NCBI GenBank assembly: GCA_003488415.1 | Contig: DNLQ01000049.1 | Location: 1-6,785, forward strand | Reading direction: 5' to 3' | From: Ruminococcus sp. | GTDB taxonomy: Bacteria; Bacillota; Clostridia; Oscillospirales; Ruminococcaceae | Length of the DNA: 6,785 bases | Shown here: in pieces, positions 1 through 4,635 of the stretch | How the letters are laid out: the number at the start of each line of letters is the position of its first letter | Position numbering within the stretch: position 1 is the stretch's first letter | Notes under the pieces: model-generated | Databases searched by the model: none | The model's input: the letters and a program-made list of their open reading frames with translations, nothing else | Told to the model about the DNA's origin: nothing | Made by a program: the position numbers and the translations under genes

Positions 1-32
1 CTATGCTAATATTGTACCAAAGGAGTGCTTTT

Positions 33-962
33 ATGAAAAAGAACAAACAGACCGCTCTGACCGCAGCGCTCTTTGCTGCAGCTCTCAGTGCGGCATCCGT
101 GGCAGGCGGCCAGGCAACTGCTGAAACTGACGTGCCTGAGCAGCCTGCATTCAATCCTACACAGCCCGAATACCAGGCGGTCTACGGACCTCCGGAGTGG
201 TTCGGGATCACATTGCCTGCCGAGCCGGAGTTTGATGCAACTCAGCCTGAATTCCAGGAAGTATACGGACCTCCGGAGTGGTTCACTGAGCCTGTAACAG
301 AGGAGGCCACACTTCAGGATGACGACAAGCCCACAGAGACAACGATGCCGACCTTTGCTCCTATGTACGGACCTCCTTCGGTATTGGCAGGTGACATCAA
401 CAATGACGGAAGAGTCGATGCCTTTGACCTTGTAAGACTCCGCAGTATCGTTGCGGAAGACGAGAGCATGATGAACCATGCCATGGCTCCTGCTGATATC
501 AACAAAGACGGCAGAGTCAATATTGCCGATCTCGTTTCAATGGCACGATTCCTTGTAGGAAGACAGAACGGCTGGGAGCATAACCGTTTAGCTATGTACG
601 ATGAGAACGGCAATTATGTATGGGATCCGTTAGAGGAAGTGCCTGAGCCGGCATACGGACCGCCTATAGGCTGGGAGGATCCTACAGAGTCAGTAGCTCC
701 TACAGAGTATATCCCTGAGCCGGACTACGGACCTCCTTACTGGGCTGAACCTACAGAACCTATGACTGAGGCACAGGAGCCTGCTACCCAGGCTGTGACT
801 GCTCCCGCAGAGGAGGAGACGAATCCGTTCTACGAGATACCTCAGCCGAAGTATGGCCCGCCGTATTCAGGCGAGATCGAAAAGCCGACAGATAAAGTGG
901 AAGAGCCGACATATCAGGTCGTATACGGACCTCCGTCGTGGTTCGGATCGGAGGACAAGTAA
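33..962 (+). CDS. Secreted dockerin protein with seven YGPP motifs (putative radical SAM substrate)
   Basis: Predicted 309-residue exported protein. I chose ATG 33 over ATG 3 because AAAGGAG (19-25) sits seven bases before it and the product then starts with a clean signal peptide: KKNK, a hydrophobic Ala-rich stretch (about 8-26), and a likely cut after Ala-Thr-Ala (28-30). A type I dockerin lies in the middle, with two calcium loops: D121/N123/D125/D129/D132 and D155/N157/D159/N163/D166. The rest is Pro/Glu/Thr-rich linker bearing YGPP at 51, 78, 112, 208, 232, 274 and 298, usually with a Trp or Tyr one to three residues later. There is no cysteine and no recognisable catalytic domain. Dockerins bind cohesins on scaffoldins, so cell-surface or cellulosome attachment is expected. 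The radical SAM gene begins three bases after the stop, which suggests, but does not prove, that this is its substrate. The dockerin call is firm; the role of the YGPP motifs is unknown. Confidence 0.9.
   Translation: MKKNKQTALTAALFAAALSAASVAGGQATAETDVPEQPAFNPTQPEYQAVYGPPEWFGITLPAEPEFDATQPEFQEVYGPPEWFTEPVTEEATLQDDDKPTETTMPTFAPMYGPPSVLAGDINNDGRVDAFDLVRLRSIVAEDESMMNHAMAPADINKDGRVNIADLVSMARFLVGRQNGWEHNRLAMYDENGNYVWDPLEEVPEPAYGPPIGWEDPTESVAPTEYIPEPDYGPPYWAEPTEPMTEAQEPATQAVTAPAEEETNPFYEIPQPKYGPPYSGEIEKPTDKVEEPTYQVVYGPPSWFGSEDK
183..935 (+). repeat. Seven coding repeats specifying YGPP
   Basis: The YGPP codons lie at 183-194, 264-275, 366-377, 654-665, 726-737, 852-863 and 924-935. Six of the seven use TACGGACC for Tyr-Gly-Pro; the copy at 852 uses TATGGCCC. 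The first two copies are identical over 21 bases (183-203 and 264-284), which points to recent duplication. Copies 1, 2, 3 and 7 have the context P-x-[Y/F]-x-x-[V/M]-YGPP; copies 4, 5 and 6 have P-x-P-x-YGPP. Spacing is irregular (24 to 96 residues), the largest gap being the dockerin, so these are scattered motifs in a linker and not a solenoid repeat. Confidence 0.9.
393..560 (+). other. Type I dockerin domain (two calcium-binding repeats)
   Basis: This stretch encodes residues 121-176 of the first gene. The two repeats, DINNDGRVDAFDLVRLRSIV and DINKDGRVNIADLVSMARFL, each show the D-x-N-x-D-G-x-[V]-[D/N]-x-x-D calcium loop followed by a hydrophobic helix, separated by a 14-residue linker. 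Both loops keep every acidic or Asn ligand, so the module should fold and bind calcium. An internal position, with linker on both sides, is less usual than the C-terminal position typical of cellulosomal enzymes. YGPP copy 3 ends six residues before the first calcium ligand. Confidence 0.92.
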
Positions 963-965
963 AAA

Positions 966-2039
966 ATGCTTAATGTTGATAACAAGATAAAGAATATGGA
1001 GACTCTCCGGGTATACCGTGAGGGACTCAAAAAGGCGCCGCAGCTTCGTCATTTGTTCCTGGAGCTGACTCTCCGGTGCAATGAGAAATGTCTCCACTGC
1101 GGAAGCAACTGCGGAGATGTGAAGTCCGAGGAACTGACAGCAGATCAGTACGGCAAGTTTCTTGCAGAGGTCAAGGGAGATATGGGGACAGGCGGCAAAA
1201 TGCTCTGTATCACCGGCGGTGAGCCGCTTCTCAGGAAAGACTTCTTTGAGATCATGGAGCACGCTCATAAGCTGGGCTTCAGCTGGGGAATGACCAGCAA
1301 TGCAACTCTCCTGACTCCCGATGTTGCAAAGGATCTCAAGCGTGTGGGTATGGGAACTATATCCGTTAGTATCGACGGTCTGGAGGAGACTCACGATGCC
1401 TTCCGCCGTACTCCGGGCGGCTGGAAGAAGGGCATGGAGGGAGTTGAGAACCTTCTCAATGAGGGCGGATTCAAGTCCGTGCAGATCACTACCGTTGTCA
1501 CTCATAAGAATATCGGCGAGCTTGAGGAGCTTTACAAGATCTTCAACGATATGGATATAGACTCCTGGCGAGTTATCAATATAGAGCCTATGGGACGTGC
1601 AAAGCAGCATCCCGATTACCTTCTCACCAAGGAGGATTACAGGTATATGTTTGAGTTCATACGCAGCAAGCGTATTGCCGGAGAGCCTGTTACCTACGGA
1701 TGCAGCCACTACCTGGGAATGGAGTTTGAGCATGAAGTGCGTGACTGGTATTTCATATGCACAGCCGGTACATACATCGCAAGCATCATGGCAAACGGCG
1801 ACATCACAGCCTGTCTCGACATCGAGCGCAGACCTGAGTTCATACAGGGTAATATTATTCGTGACCGCTTCAAGGATGTATGGGAGAACAAATTCCAGAT
1901 ATTCCGCCGTGATCTCAGTGACAGCAACGAGAAATGTTCATCATGTCCGGAGTGCAGATACTGTCACGGAGACGGTTATCACTGCTGGGATTTTGACAAT
2001 AACAAGCCCAATCTTTGTTTTAAGGATATACTGTTCTGA
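966..2039 (+). CDS. Radical SAM/SPASM protein, probable peptide or protein maturase
   Basis: This 357-residue cytoplasmic enzyme has the radical SAM signature C38-x3-C42-x2-C45 for the SAM-binding 4Fe-4S cluster and the GGEP motif (84-87) for SAM binding. The C-terminal SPASM region, for auxiliary clusters, has C265-x12-G-x4-C283, then C324, C327, C330 and C333 at three-residue steps, C340 and C351. Such proteins generate a 5'-deoxyadenosyl radical and commonly modify ribosomally made peptides or act as sulfatase maturases; 357 residues is a normal length. ATG 966 is supported by GGAGG at 950-954 inside the previous gene, ten to eleven bases upstream, giving likely translational coupling with a three-base gap. 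No PqqD-like recognition domain is fused to it. I cannot assign a named maturase family. The radical SAM/SPASM call is secure; acting on the neighbouring YGPP protein is inferred from adjacency. Confidence 0.93.
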   Translation: MLNVDNKIKNMETLRVYREGLKKAPQLRHLFLELTLRCNEKCLHCGSNCGDVKSEELTADQYGKFLAEVKGDMGTGGKMLCITGGEPLLRKDFFEIMEHAHKLGFSWGMTSNATLLTPDVAKDLKRVGMGTISVSIDGLEETHDAFRRTPGGWKKGMEGVENLLNEGGFKSVQITTVVTHKNIGELEELYKIFNDMDIDSWRVINIEPMGRAKQHPDYLLTKEDYRYMFEFIRSKRIAGEPVTYGCSHYLGMEFEHEVRDWYFICTAGTYIASIMANGDITACLDIERRPEFIQGNIIRDRFKDVWENKFQIFRRDLSDSNEKCSSCPECRYCHGDGYHCWDFDNNKPNLCFKDILF

Positions 2040-2045
2040 TATTAT

Positions 2046-2070
2046 TCCTCCTGTCCCGGCGGCAGGAGGA
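2046..2070 (+). promoter_or_regulatory. Hairpin burying the ribosome site of the third gene
   Basis: TCCTCCTG (2046-2053) and CAGGAGGA (2063-2070) are perfect reverse complements around a nine-base loop. The right arm contains the whole AGGAGGA ribosome site, which ends six bases before ATG 2077. The left arm begins six bases after the radical SAM stop codon (2037-2039), so a terminating ribosome would cover it and open the stem. That geometry fits translational coupling. There is no T-run after the stem beyond TATTTT, so it is a poor transcription terminator. Confidence 0.6.
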
Positions 2071-2076
2071 TATTTT

Positions 2077-2430
2077 ATGGAGGGAAATATGAAAACAGTG
2101 AATGTATATAAACAGTACTTCAGGGGAGAGTGCAGCTTTAACGGACGTGAGCGTCACGGTGTGCAGGTGCGTCTGACCGCAGAGTCTGACAGCGGCAATA
2201 TCACCTACGATGTTTCGGTGAACTTCTTTCCCCACGATTCAGAGGACGATTTTGCAGTCTCCTACGATGCGGAGAAGTCAGTGAGGGTATACAGCTCAAA
2301 GGGCAGACGCTCAAAGAAGCGTGAGGAGGAGCTGATGAAGGAGCTGCGGACTTATGCAGATGAAGCTGCCCACGACCTCTCCGGCAGGATATTCTGGGAC
2401 GAGCCTCTTACCGAGCCGCAGTATTCATGA
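2077..2430 (+). CDS. Unrecognised 117-residue protein, third gene of the YGPP cassette
   Basis: I do not recognise this protein. The start is set by AGGAGGA (2064-2070) six bases before ATG 2077; ATG 2089 is a possible alternative. It lies 37 bases after the radical SAM gene on the same strand. There is no signal peptide or membrane segment, so it is probably cytoplasmic. Residues about 6-74 look like alternating beta strands (VNVYKQYF, VQVRLTAE, ITYDVSVNFF, FAVSYDA, SVRVYS). A strongly basic turn, KGRRSKKR (75-82), follows, then an amphipathic helix (about 83-102) and a tail ending WDEPLTEPQYS. It has one cysteine (C19) and no metal-binding cluster. Candidate roles are a leader-binding or handling partner for the maturase, or simply an unrelated neighbour. 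I see no convincing winged-helix (PqqD-like) pattern. That it is a real gene is well supported by its ribosome site and the operon layout; its function is open. Confidence 0.8.
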   Translation: MEGNMKTVNVYKQYFRGECSFNGRERHGVQVRLTAESDSGNITYDVSVNFFPHDSEDDFAVSYDAEKSVRVYSSKGRRSKKREEELMKELRTYADEAAHDLSGRIFWDEPLTEPQYS

Positions 2431-2484
2431 CCGTCCGGCTGTGGTGAGAATTGCTTTTTCGTGCCGGCTGAGGGAAATGATACC

Positions 2485-2501
2485 TTTTGCCCTGGGCAAA
2501 A
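2485..2501. other. Short perfect palindrome in the convergent intergenic region
   Basis: TTTTGCC (2485-2491) and GGCAAAA (2495-2501) can form a seven-base-pair stem with a three-base loop. It lies between the ends of two convergent genes and partly overlaps the T-run of the minus-strand terminator. In neither direction is it followed by a T-run, so it is not itself a standard terminator. It may back up termination or protect RNA ends. Confidence 0.4.
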
Positions 2502-2525
2502 ATAAAGGCTCACTTTAAGTGAGCC
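2497..2525 (-). terminator. Intrinsic terminator of the leucine-rich-repeat gene
   Basis: GGCTCACT (2507-2514) and AGTGAGCC (2518-2525) form an eight-base-pair stem with a three-base loop. Read on the minus strand the stem is followed by TTTATTTTTG (2506-2497), a normal intrinsic terminator tail. It sits 68 bases past the stop codon of the minus-strand gene. On the plus strand the stem is followed by A-rich sequence, so it should not terminate the plus-strand cassette efficiently. Confidence 0.8.
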
Positions 2526-2592
2526 AAGAAAAAATATGATATCTGATCCGGAGAATTATGGAGCTCCTTTATGTGATGTCTTTTTCAGCATC

Positions 2593-3753
2593 TCACGATA
2601 AACGGTCTGTGACTCTGATATTATGGTCAGCCGCATATCTGCTGACATACTGATTATCCTCCGACGCAACGAAGGTCGGACACCTCTTTATCTTTATCTT
2701 GCCGAACAGCTCTTCCCCGATATATTCGACGCTGTCCGGGATCTCAAGGAAACGGAGCTTCCGACAGTTCGCAAATGCGCCGTCCCCGATCCGTTTCAGT
2801 CCGGACGGCAGAGATATTTTTTCAAGAGAGCGGCATTCAGCAAACGCATCTTTCTCGATCACCGTCACATCATCCGGTATCACGATTTCCGTAAGCTGAT
2901 GACAGTGCCGGAACAAACCAAGGCTGATCTTTGCGATATGCGCCGGGAGCTTCACGCTTTTCAGATTCACACATTTGAAAAATGCCTTTGATCCGATGTA
3001 TGTAACGCTGTCAGGAATGATCATTTCGGTAAACTCGTGGCATTTTCGGAACGCATCCGCACCGATATATAAAAGTCCGTCCGGCAGATCAACATTCTGA
3101 AGCCTCCAGCAGAAACGGAATGCTGCATCCTTGATATATTTCAGATTCTTTGAAAGCGTGACCTTTTGTAGCAGTCTGCTTCTCTCAAGCGCACCTGTTC
3201 CGATAACAGTCACAGTGTCCGGCAGTGTCACACTGACGATCAGATAATTGTCCGCCAGTGCGCTGTCCGCAATGGCATCTGTTCCATTTCGGATCACAAT
3301 GTCATACCGTATCGTATCACATTGGCTTCCACGCACCCTGCCGACACACTTGTTGAACAGATATATACACCCGAATTGATCGGCGAGTGCTTCAATCTCT
3401 TTCCTGTTAATATAATCGAGGTTGTATTTCAGGTCATCCGGATTTTTTCCGGGGATCACATGGTATACAGCCGTGTCCACAGATTCACGGGAATGGAAAC
3501 CGATTTTATCCAGATCTTTGATCCTCAGATAATAGGAATCCATGACCTGTCCGCCTGTAATATGTTTCGCCCAACAATGATACCAGCCTGAATAATACTT
3601 TCTTGCTGCTACGACTTCCTGCACCTTCCAGTCATACGCAGCCATTGCGCTTTTCCCCTGACGTGATGCTTTGAAACGGCAGAAAGCCTCATAGGTGATC
3701 ATCTGCATGATGTTACCGGGGATCTTCTGTATCTCGTTTTCCTTCATTTCCAT
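2593..3753 (-). CDS. BspA-like leucine-rich-repeat protein without a signal peptide
   Basis: This 386-residue protein has eight LRR_5 (BspA/TpLRR-type) repeats of exactly 23 residues, at about 175-357, with the consensus [V/I]xLPxxVxxIGxxAFxxCxxLxx; one repeat is ISLPSGLKRIGDGAFANC. A closing segment (358-386) with the ASEDNxYVSxYAxxHNI pattern is usual after such repeats. Residues 1-165 form an N-terminal region I do not recognise; it is rich in aromatic residues and Lys and has no signal peptide, sortase motif or membrane helix. Start ATG 3753 is supported by AGGAGGT (3765-3759) five bases upstream. LRR_5 proteins often act in binding other proteins or host surfaces, but most are exported; this one appears cytoplasmic or uses a non-classical route. 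It has its own promoter and terminator, so it is a single-gene unit convergent with the YGPP cassette. Confidence 0.88.
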   Translation of the reverse strand: MEMKENEIQKIPGNIMQMITYEAFCRFKASRQGKSAMAAYDWKVQEVVAARKYYSGWYHCWAKHITGGQVMDSYYLRIKDLDKIGFHSRESVDTAVYHVIPGKNPDDLKYNLDYINRKEIEALADQFGCIYLFNKCVGRVRGSQCDTIRYDIVIRNGTDAIADSALADNYLIVSVTLPDTVTVIGTGALERSRLLQKVTLSKNLKYIKDAAFRFCWRLQNVDLPDGLLYIGADAFRKCHEFTEMIIPDSVTYIGSKAFFKCVNLKSVKLPAHIAKISLGLFRHCHQLTEIVIPDDVTVIEKDAFAECRSLEKISLPSGLKRIGDGAFANCRKLRFLEIPDSVEYIGEELFGKIKIKRCPTFVASEDNQYVSRYAADHNIRVTDRLS

Positions 3754-3803
3754 AACGCACCTCCTGTTCTGTGTGGCGGATGCCGTGCCGTTCAGATACC
3801 TTT

Positions 3804-3832
3804 ATTATACAGTATGGATCCGGGAAAAGCAA
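3804..3832 (-). promoter_or_regulatory. Sigma-A promoter of the leucine-rich-repeat gene
   Basis: On the minus strand TATAAT (3809-3804) is a perfect -10 box, and TTGCTT (3832-3827) lies exactly 17 bases upstream as a weak -35 box (three of six matches). Transcription should start near 3797, leaving a leader of about 44 bases before ATG 3753. Confidence 0.7.
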
Positions 3833-3941
3833 GAGATGTTCCCGACATACTCTTTGCAGGATCGTGCAGTATCAGATGACGTTGGTTCAGGGATATGGGC
3901 AGGTTTTTATTCCGGAACCGCAATAATTACTCTATTTGTGC

Positions 3942-3956
3942 TTAGGGGATGCTAAC
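3942..3956 (+). promoter_or_regulatory. TTAG-N5-GCTAAC element, copy 1 (upstream of feo promoter)
   Basis: TTAG and GCTAAC are separated by GGGAT. The inverted core is TTAG-N6-CTAA. This copy lies 46 bases upstream of the feo -35 box. It matches copies 2 and 3 at every fixed position, and is the least symmetric of the three beyond the core. Confidence 0.55.
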
Positions 3957-4001
3957 AAATTGTGCAAGTGTACAAAAAATAAATATCTGCATAACAAGGC
4001 G

Positions 4002-4030
4002 TTGACATTCAAATATTAGTATGATATAAT
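4002..4030 (+). promoter_or_regulatory. Strong sigma-A promoter of the feo operon
   Basis: TTGACA (4002-4007) and TATAAT (4025-4030) both match consensus at all six positions, with an optimal 17-base spacer. TG at 4022-4023 adds an extended -10. The start of transcription should be near 4037. Such a strong promoter for an iron transporter implies that control comes from a repressor. Confidence 0.88.
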
Positions 4031-4034
4031 GTGT

Positions 4035-4058
4035 AAAGGTTAGAAAACGCTAACCTTT
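4035..4058 (+). promoter_or_regulatory. Putative metal-regulator operator at the feo start site (element copy 2)
   Basis: AAAGGTTAG (4035-4043) and CTAACCTTT (4050-4058) are a perfect nine-base inverted repeat with a six-base spacer, placed across the predicted transcription start; the TTAG-N5-GCTAAC core is at 4040-4054. The half-site AGGTTAG resembles DtxR/IdeR operators, whose two halves are however only one base apart, so the family of the regulator is inferred, not shown. In RNA the same bases would form a hairpin at the very 5' end of the transcript. Confidence 0.7.
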
Positions 4059-4073
4059 TATATTGCCTATAGA

Positions 4074-4088
4074 TTAGCTTGCGCTAAC
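4074..4088 (+). promoter_or_regulatory. TTAG-N5-GCTAAC element, copy 3 (feo leader)
   Basis: TTAG, five bases, then GCTAAC; the inverted core extends to TTAGC-TTGC-GCTAA. It lies 34 bases after copy 2, about three helical turns, so two repressor dimers could bind the same face. Flanking TATAG (4068-4072) and CTATA (4091-4095) extend the symmetry imperfectly. It ends 23 bases before the feoA start. Confidence 0.6.
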
Positions 4089-4111
4089 GACTATAATATG
4101 GAGATGAGATA

Positions 4112-4324
4112 ATGATGCCGCTGAGTTTGGCAGAACCTGAGAAAACGTTGACGATAAAGAAGCTGGGGGGAAGTCCGGAGGTGCGTCAGCATCTTGAAAA
4201 CCTGGGATTTACTGTAGGCGGAACAGTTACGCTGATAAGTGTCCTCGGCGAAAATGTCATAGTTAAGGTCAAGGAATCACGCATTGCAATAGGTGCGGAC
4301 ATGGCAAGAAGAATAATGGTATGA
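4112..4324 (+). CDS. feoA: FeoA-family protein (first copy, divergent)
   Basis: This is a 70-residue cytoplasmic SH3-like protein of the FeoA family, which assists FeoB in ferrous iron uptake. It shows the family pattern: an early xLxIKKLGG segment, RQHLENLGF (25-33), a Gly turn, the strand VTLISVLGENVIVKVKESRIAIG, and the C-terminal ARRIMV. It lacks the canonical APxGDP and LSLRxxEA motifs that its neighbour has, as is common for the variant FeoA of two-FeoA operons. The start is MM (4112/4115), with GGAGA at 4100-4104 seven bases before the first ATG. It is the first gene of the operon, 13 bases before the second feoA, under the strong promoter at 4002-4030 and its putative repressor sites. 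Confidence 0.88.
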   Translation: MMPLSLAEPEKTLTIKKLGGSPEVRQHLENLGFTVGGTVTLISVLGENVIVKVKESRIAIGADMARRIMV

Positions 4325-4337
4325 CAGGAGTGAGAGT

Positions 4338-4559
4338 ATGAAAACATTAAAAGAGGCTGCTATCGGTTCAACGGTAAAGGTGAAGAAACTTCACGGAGAG
4401 GGAGCAATAAAGCGCCGTATCATGGATATGGGACTCACTAAGGGGACGAAAGTAACTGTACGTAAAGTTGCACCTCTCGGAGATCCTATTGAATTGAATG
4501 TGCGTGGATATGAGCTGTCACTGCGTAAGGCGGATGCTGAACTTATTGAAGTGGAATAA
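4338..4559 (+). CDS. feoA: FeoA ferrous iron transport protein (second copy, canonical)
   Basis: This 73-residue SH3-like FeoA protein has the classic features: RRIMDMGLTKGTKVTV (26-41), APLGDPIEL (45-53), and the terminal YELSLRKADAELIEVE. FeoA is thought to bind and modulate the cytoplasmic G domain of FeoB. AGGAG (4326-4330) lies seven bases before ATG 4338. It differs strongly in sequence from the upstream FeoA, so the pair is not a recent duplication. feoB follows after 76 bases that include a GC-rich hairpin. Confidence 0.95.
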   Translation: MKTLKEAAIGSTVKVKKLHGEGAIKRRIMDMGLTKGTKVTVRKVAPLGDPIELNVRGYELSLRKADAELIEVE

Positions 4560-4566
4560 CATGGCA

Positions 4567-4587
4567 CGGGGCTGTTTAAAGACCCCG
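4567..4587 (+). other. GC hairpin between feoA and feoB
   Basis: CGGGG (4567-4571) and CCCCG (4583-4587) form a five-base-pair stem with an eleven-base loop in the 76-base gap. No T-run follows, so it is unlikely to stop transcription fully. It may be a processing or stability element that sets the ratio of feoA to feoB. Confidence 0.35.
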
Positions 4588-4602
4588 GATCTCTGATATA
4601 CA

Positions 4603-4617
4603 GTTAGCTATAAATAA
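4603..4617 (-). promoter_or_regulatory. Possible degenerate fourth regulator element before feoB
   Basis: Read on the minus strand this is TTAT-N5-GCTAAC, one mismatch from the TTAG-N5-GCTAAC element found three times at the feo promoter. It ends 18 bases before the feoB start. No good promoter is next to it, so it may be chance. Confidence 0.3.
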
Positions 4618-4635
4618 CTTGAAAGGAAGATATAA

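Larger units (their letters stand above)
3754..4111. other. Divergent regulatory intergenic region
   Basis: These 358 bases contain no convincing gene. They hold the minus-strand promoter of the LRR gene (3804-3832) and the plus-strand feo promoter (4002-4030). There are three TTAG-N5-GCTAAC elements (3942, 4040, 4074), and an imperfect palindrome TTGTGCA-AG-TGTACAA (3960-3975) upstream of the feo -35 box. The stretch 3833-3941 shows nothing I can assign. The feo leader is about 75 bases from the predicted start site to ATG 4112. Confidence 0.75.

Noticed and set aside
183..935. Seven repeats considered as a CRISPR-like or non-coding repeat array
   Set aside because: The repeats are in frame, unevenly spaced and vary at synonymous positions, so they are coding repeats.
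867..1733. 288-residue open frame on the minus strand opposite the radical SAM gene
   Set aside because: It is antisense to a gene with clear cluster motifs, shows no recognisable domain, and has no separate supporting signals; it is a shadow of the coding strand's codon bias.
1597..2076. Upstream extension of the third gene through the radical SAM gene
   Set aside because: The frame is open but overlaps the SPASM coding region out of frame; the strong ribosome site at 2064-2070 sets the real start at 2077.
2431..2475. Possible terminator for the plus-strand cassette around the TTTTT at 2455-2459
   Set aside because: Only weak five-base stems with long loops can be drawn (CCGGC 2435-2439 with GCCGG 2463-2467), and the T-run falls in the loop; no credible intrinsic terminator is visible on the plus strand here.
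3695..3955. 86-residue plus-strand open frame with a short hydrophobic tail
   Set aside because: No ribosome site, it overlaps the start of the minus-strand gene and both its promoter and a regulator element; no family resemblance.
3960..3975. Palindrome TTGTGCA-AG-TGTACAA upstream of the feo promoter
   Set aside because: Imperfect, single-copy, and unlike the repeated element; not enough to claim a separate operator.
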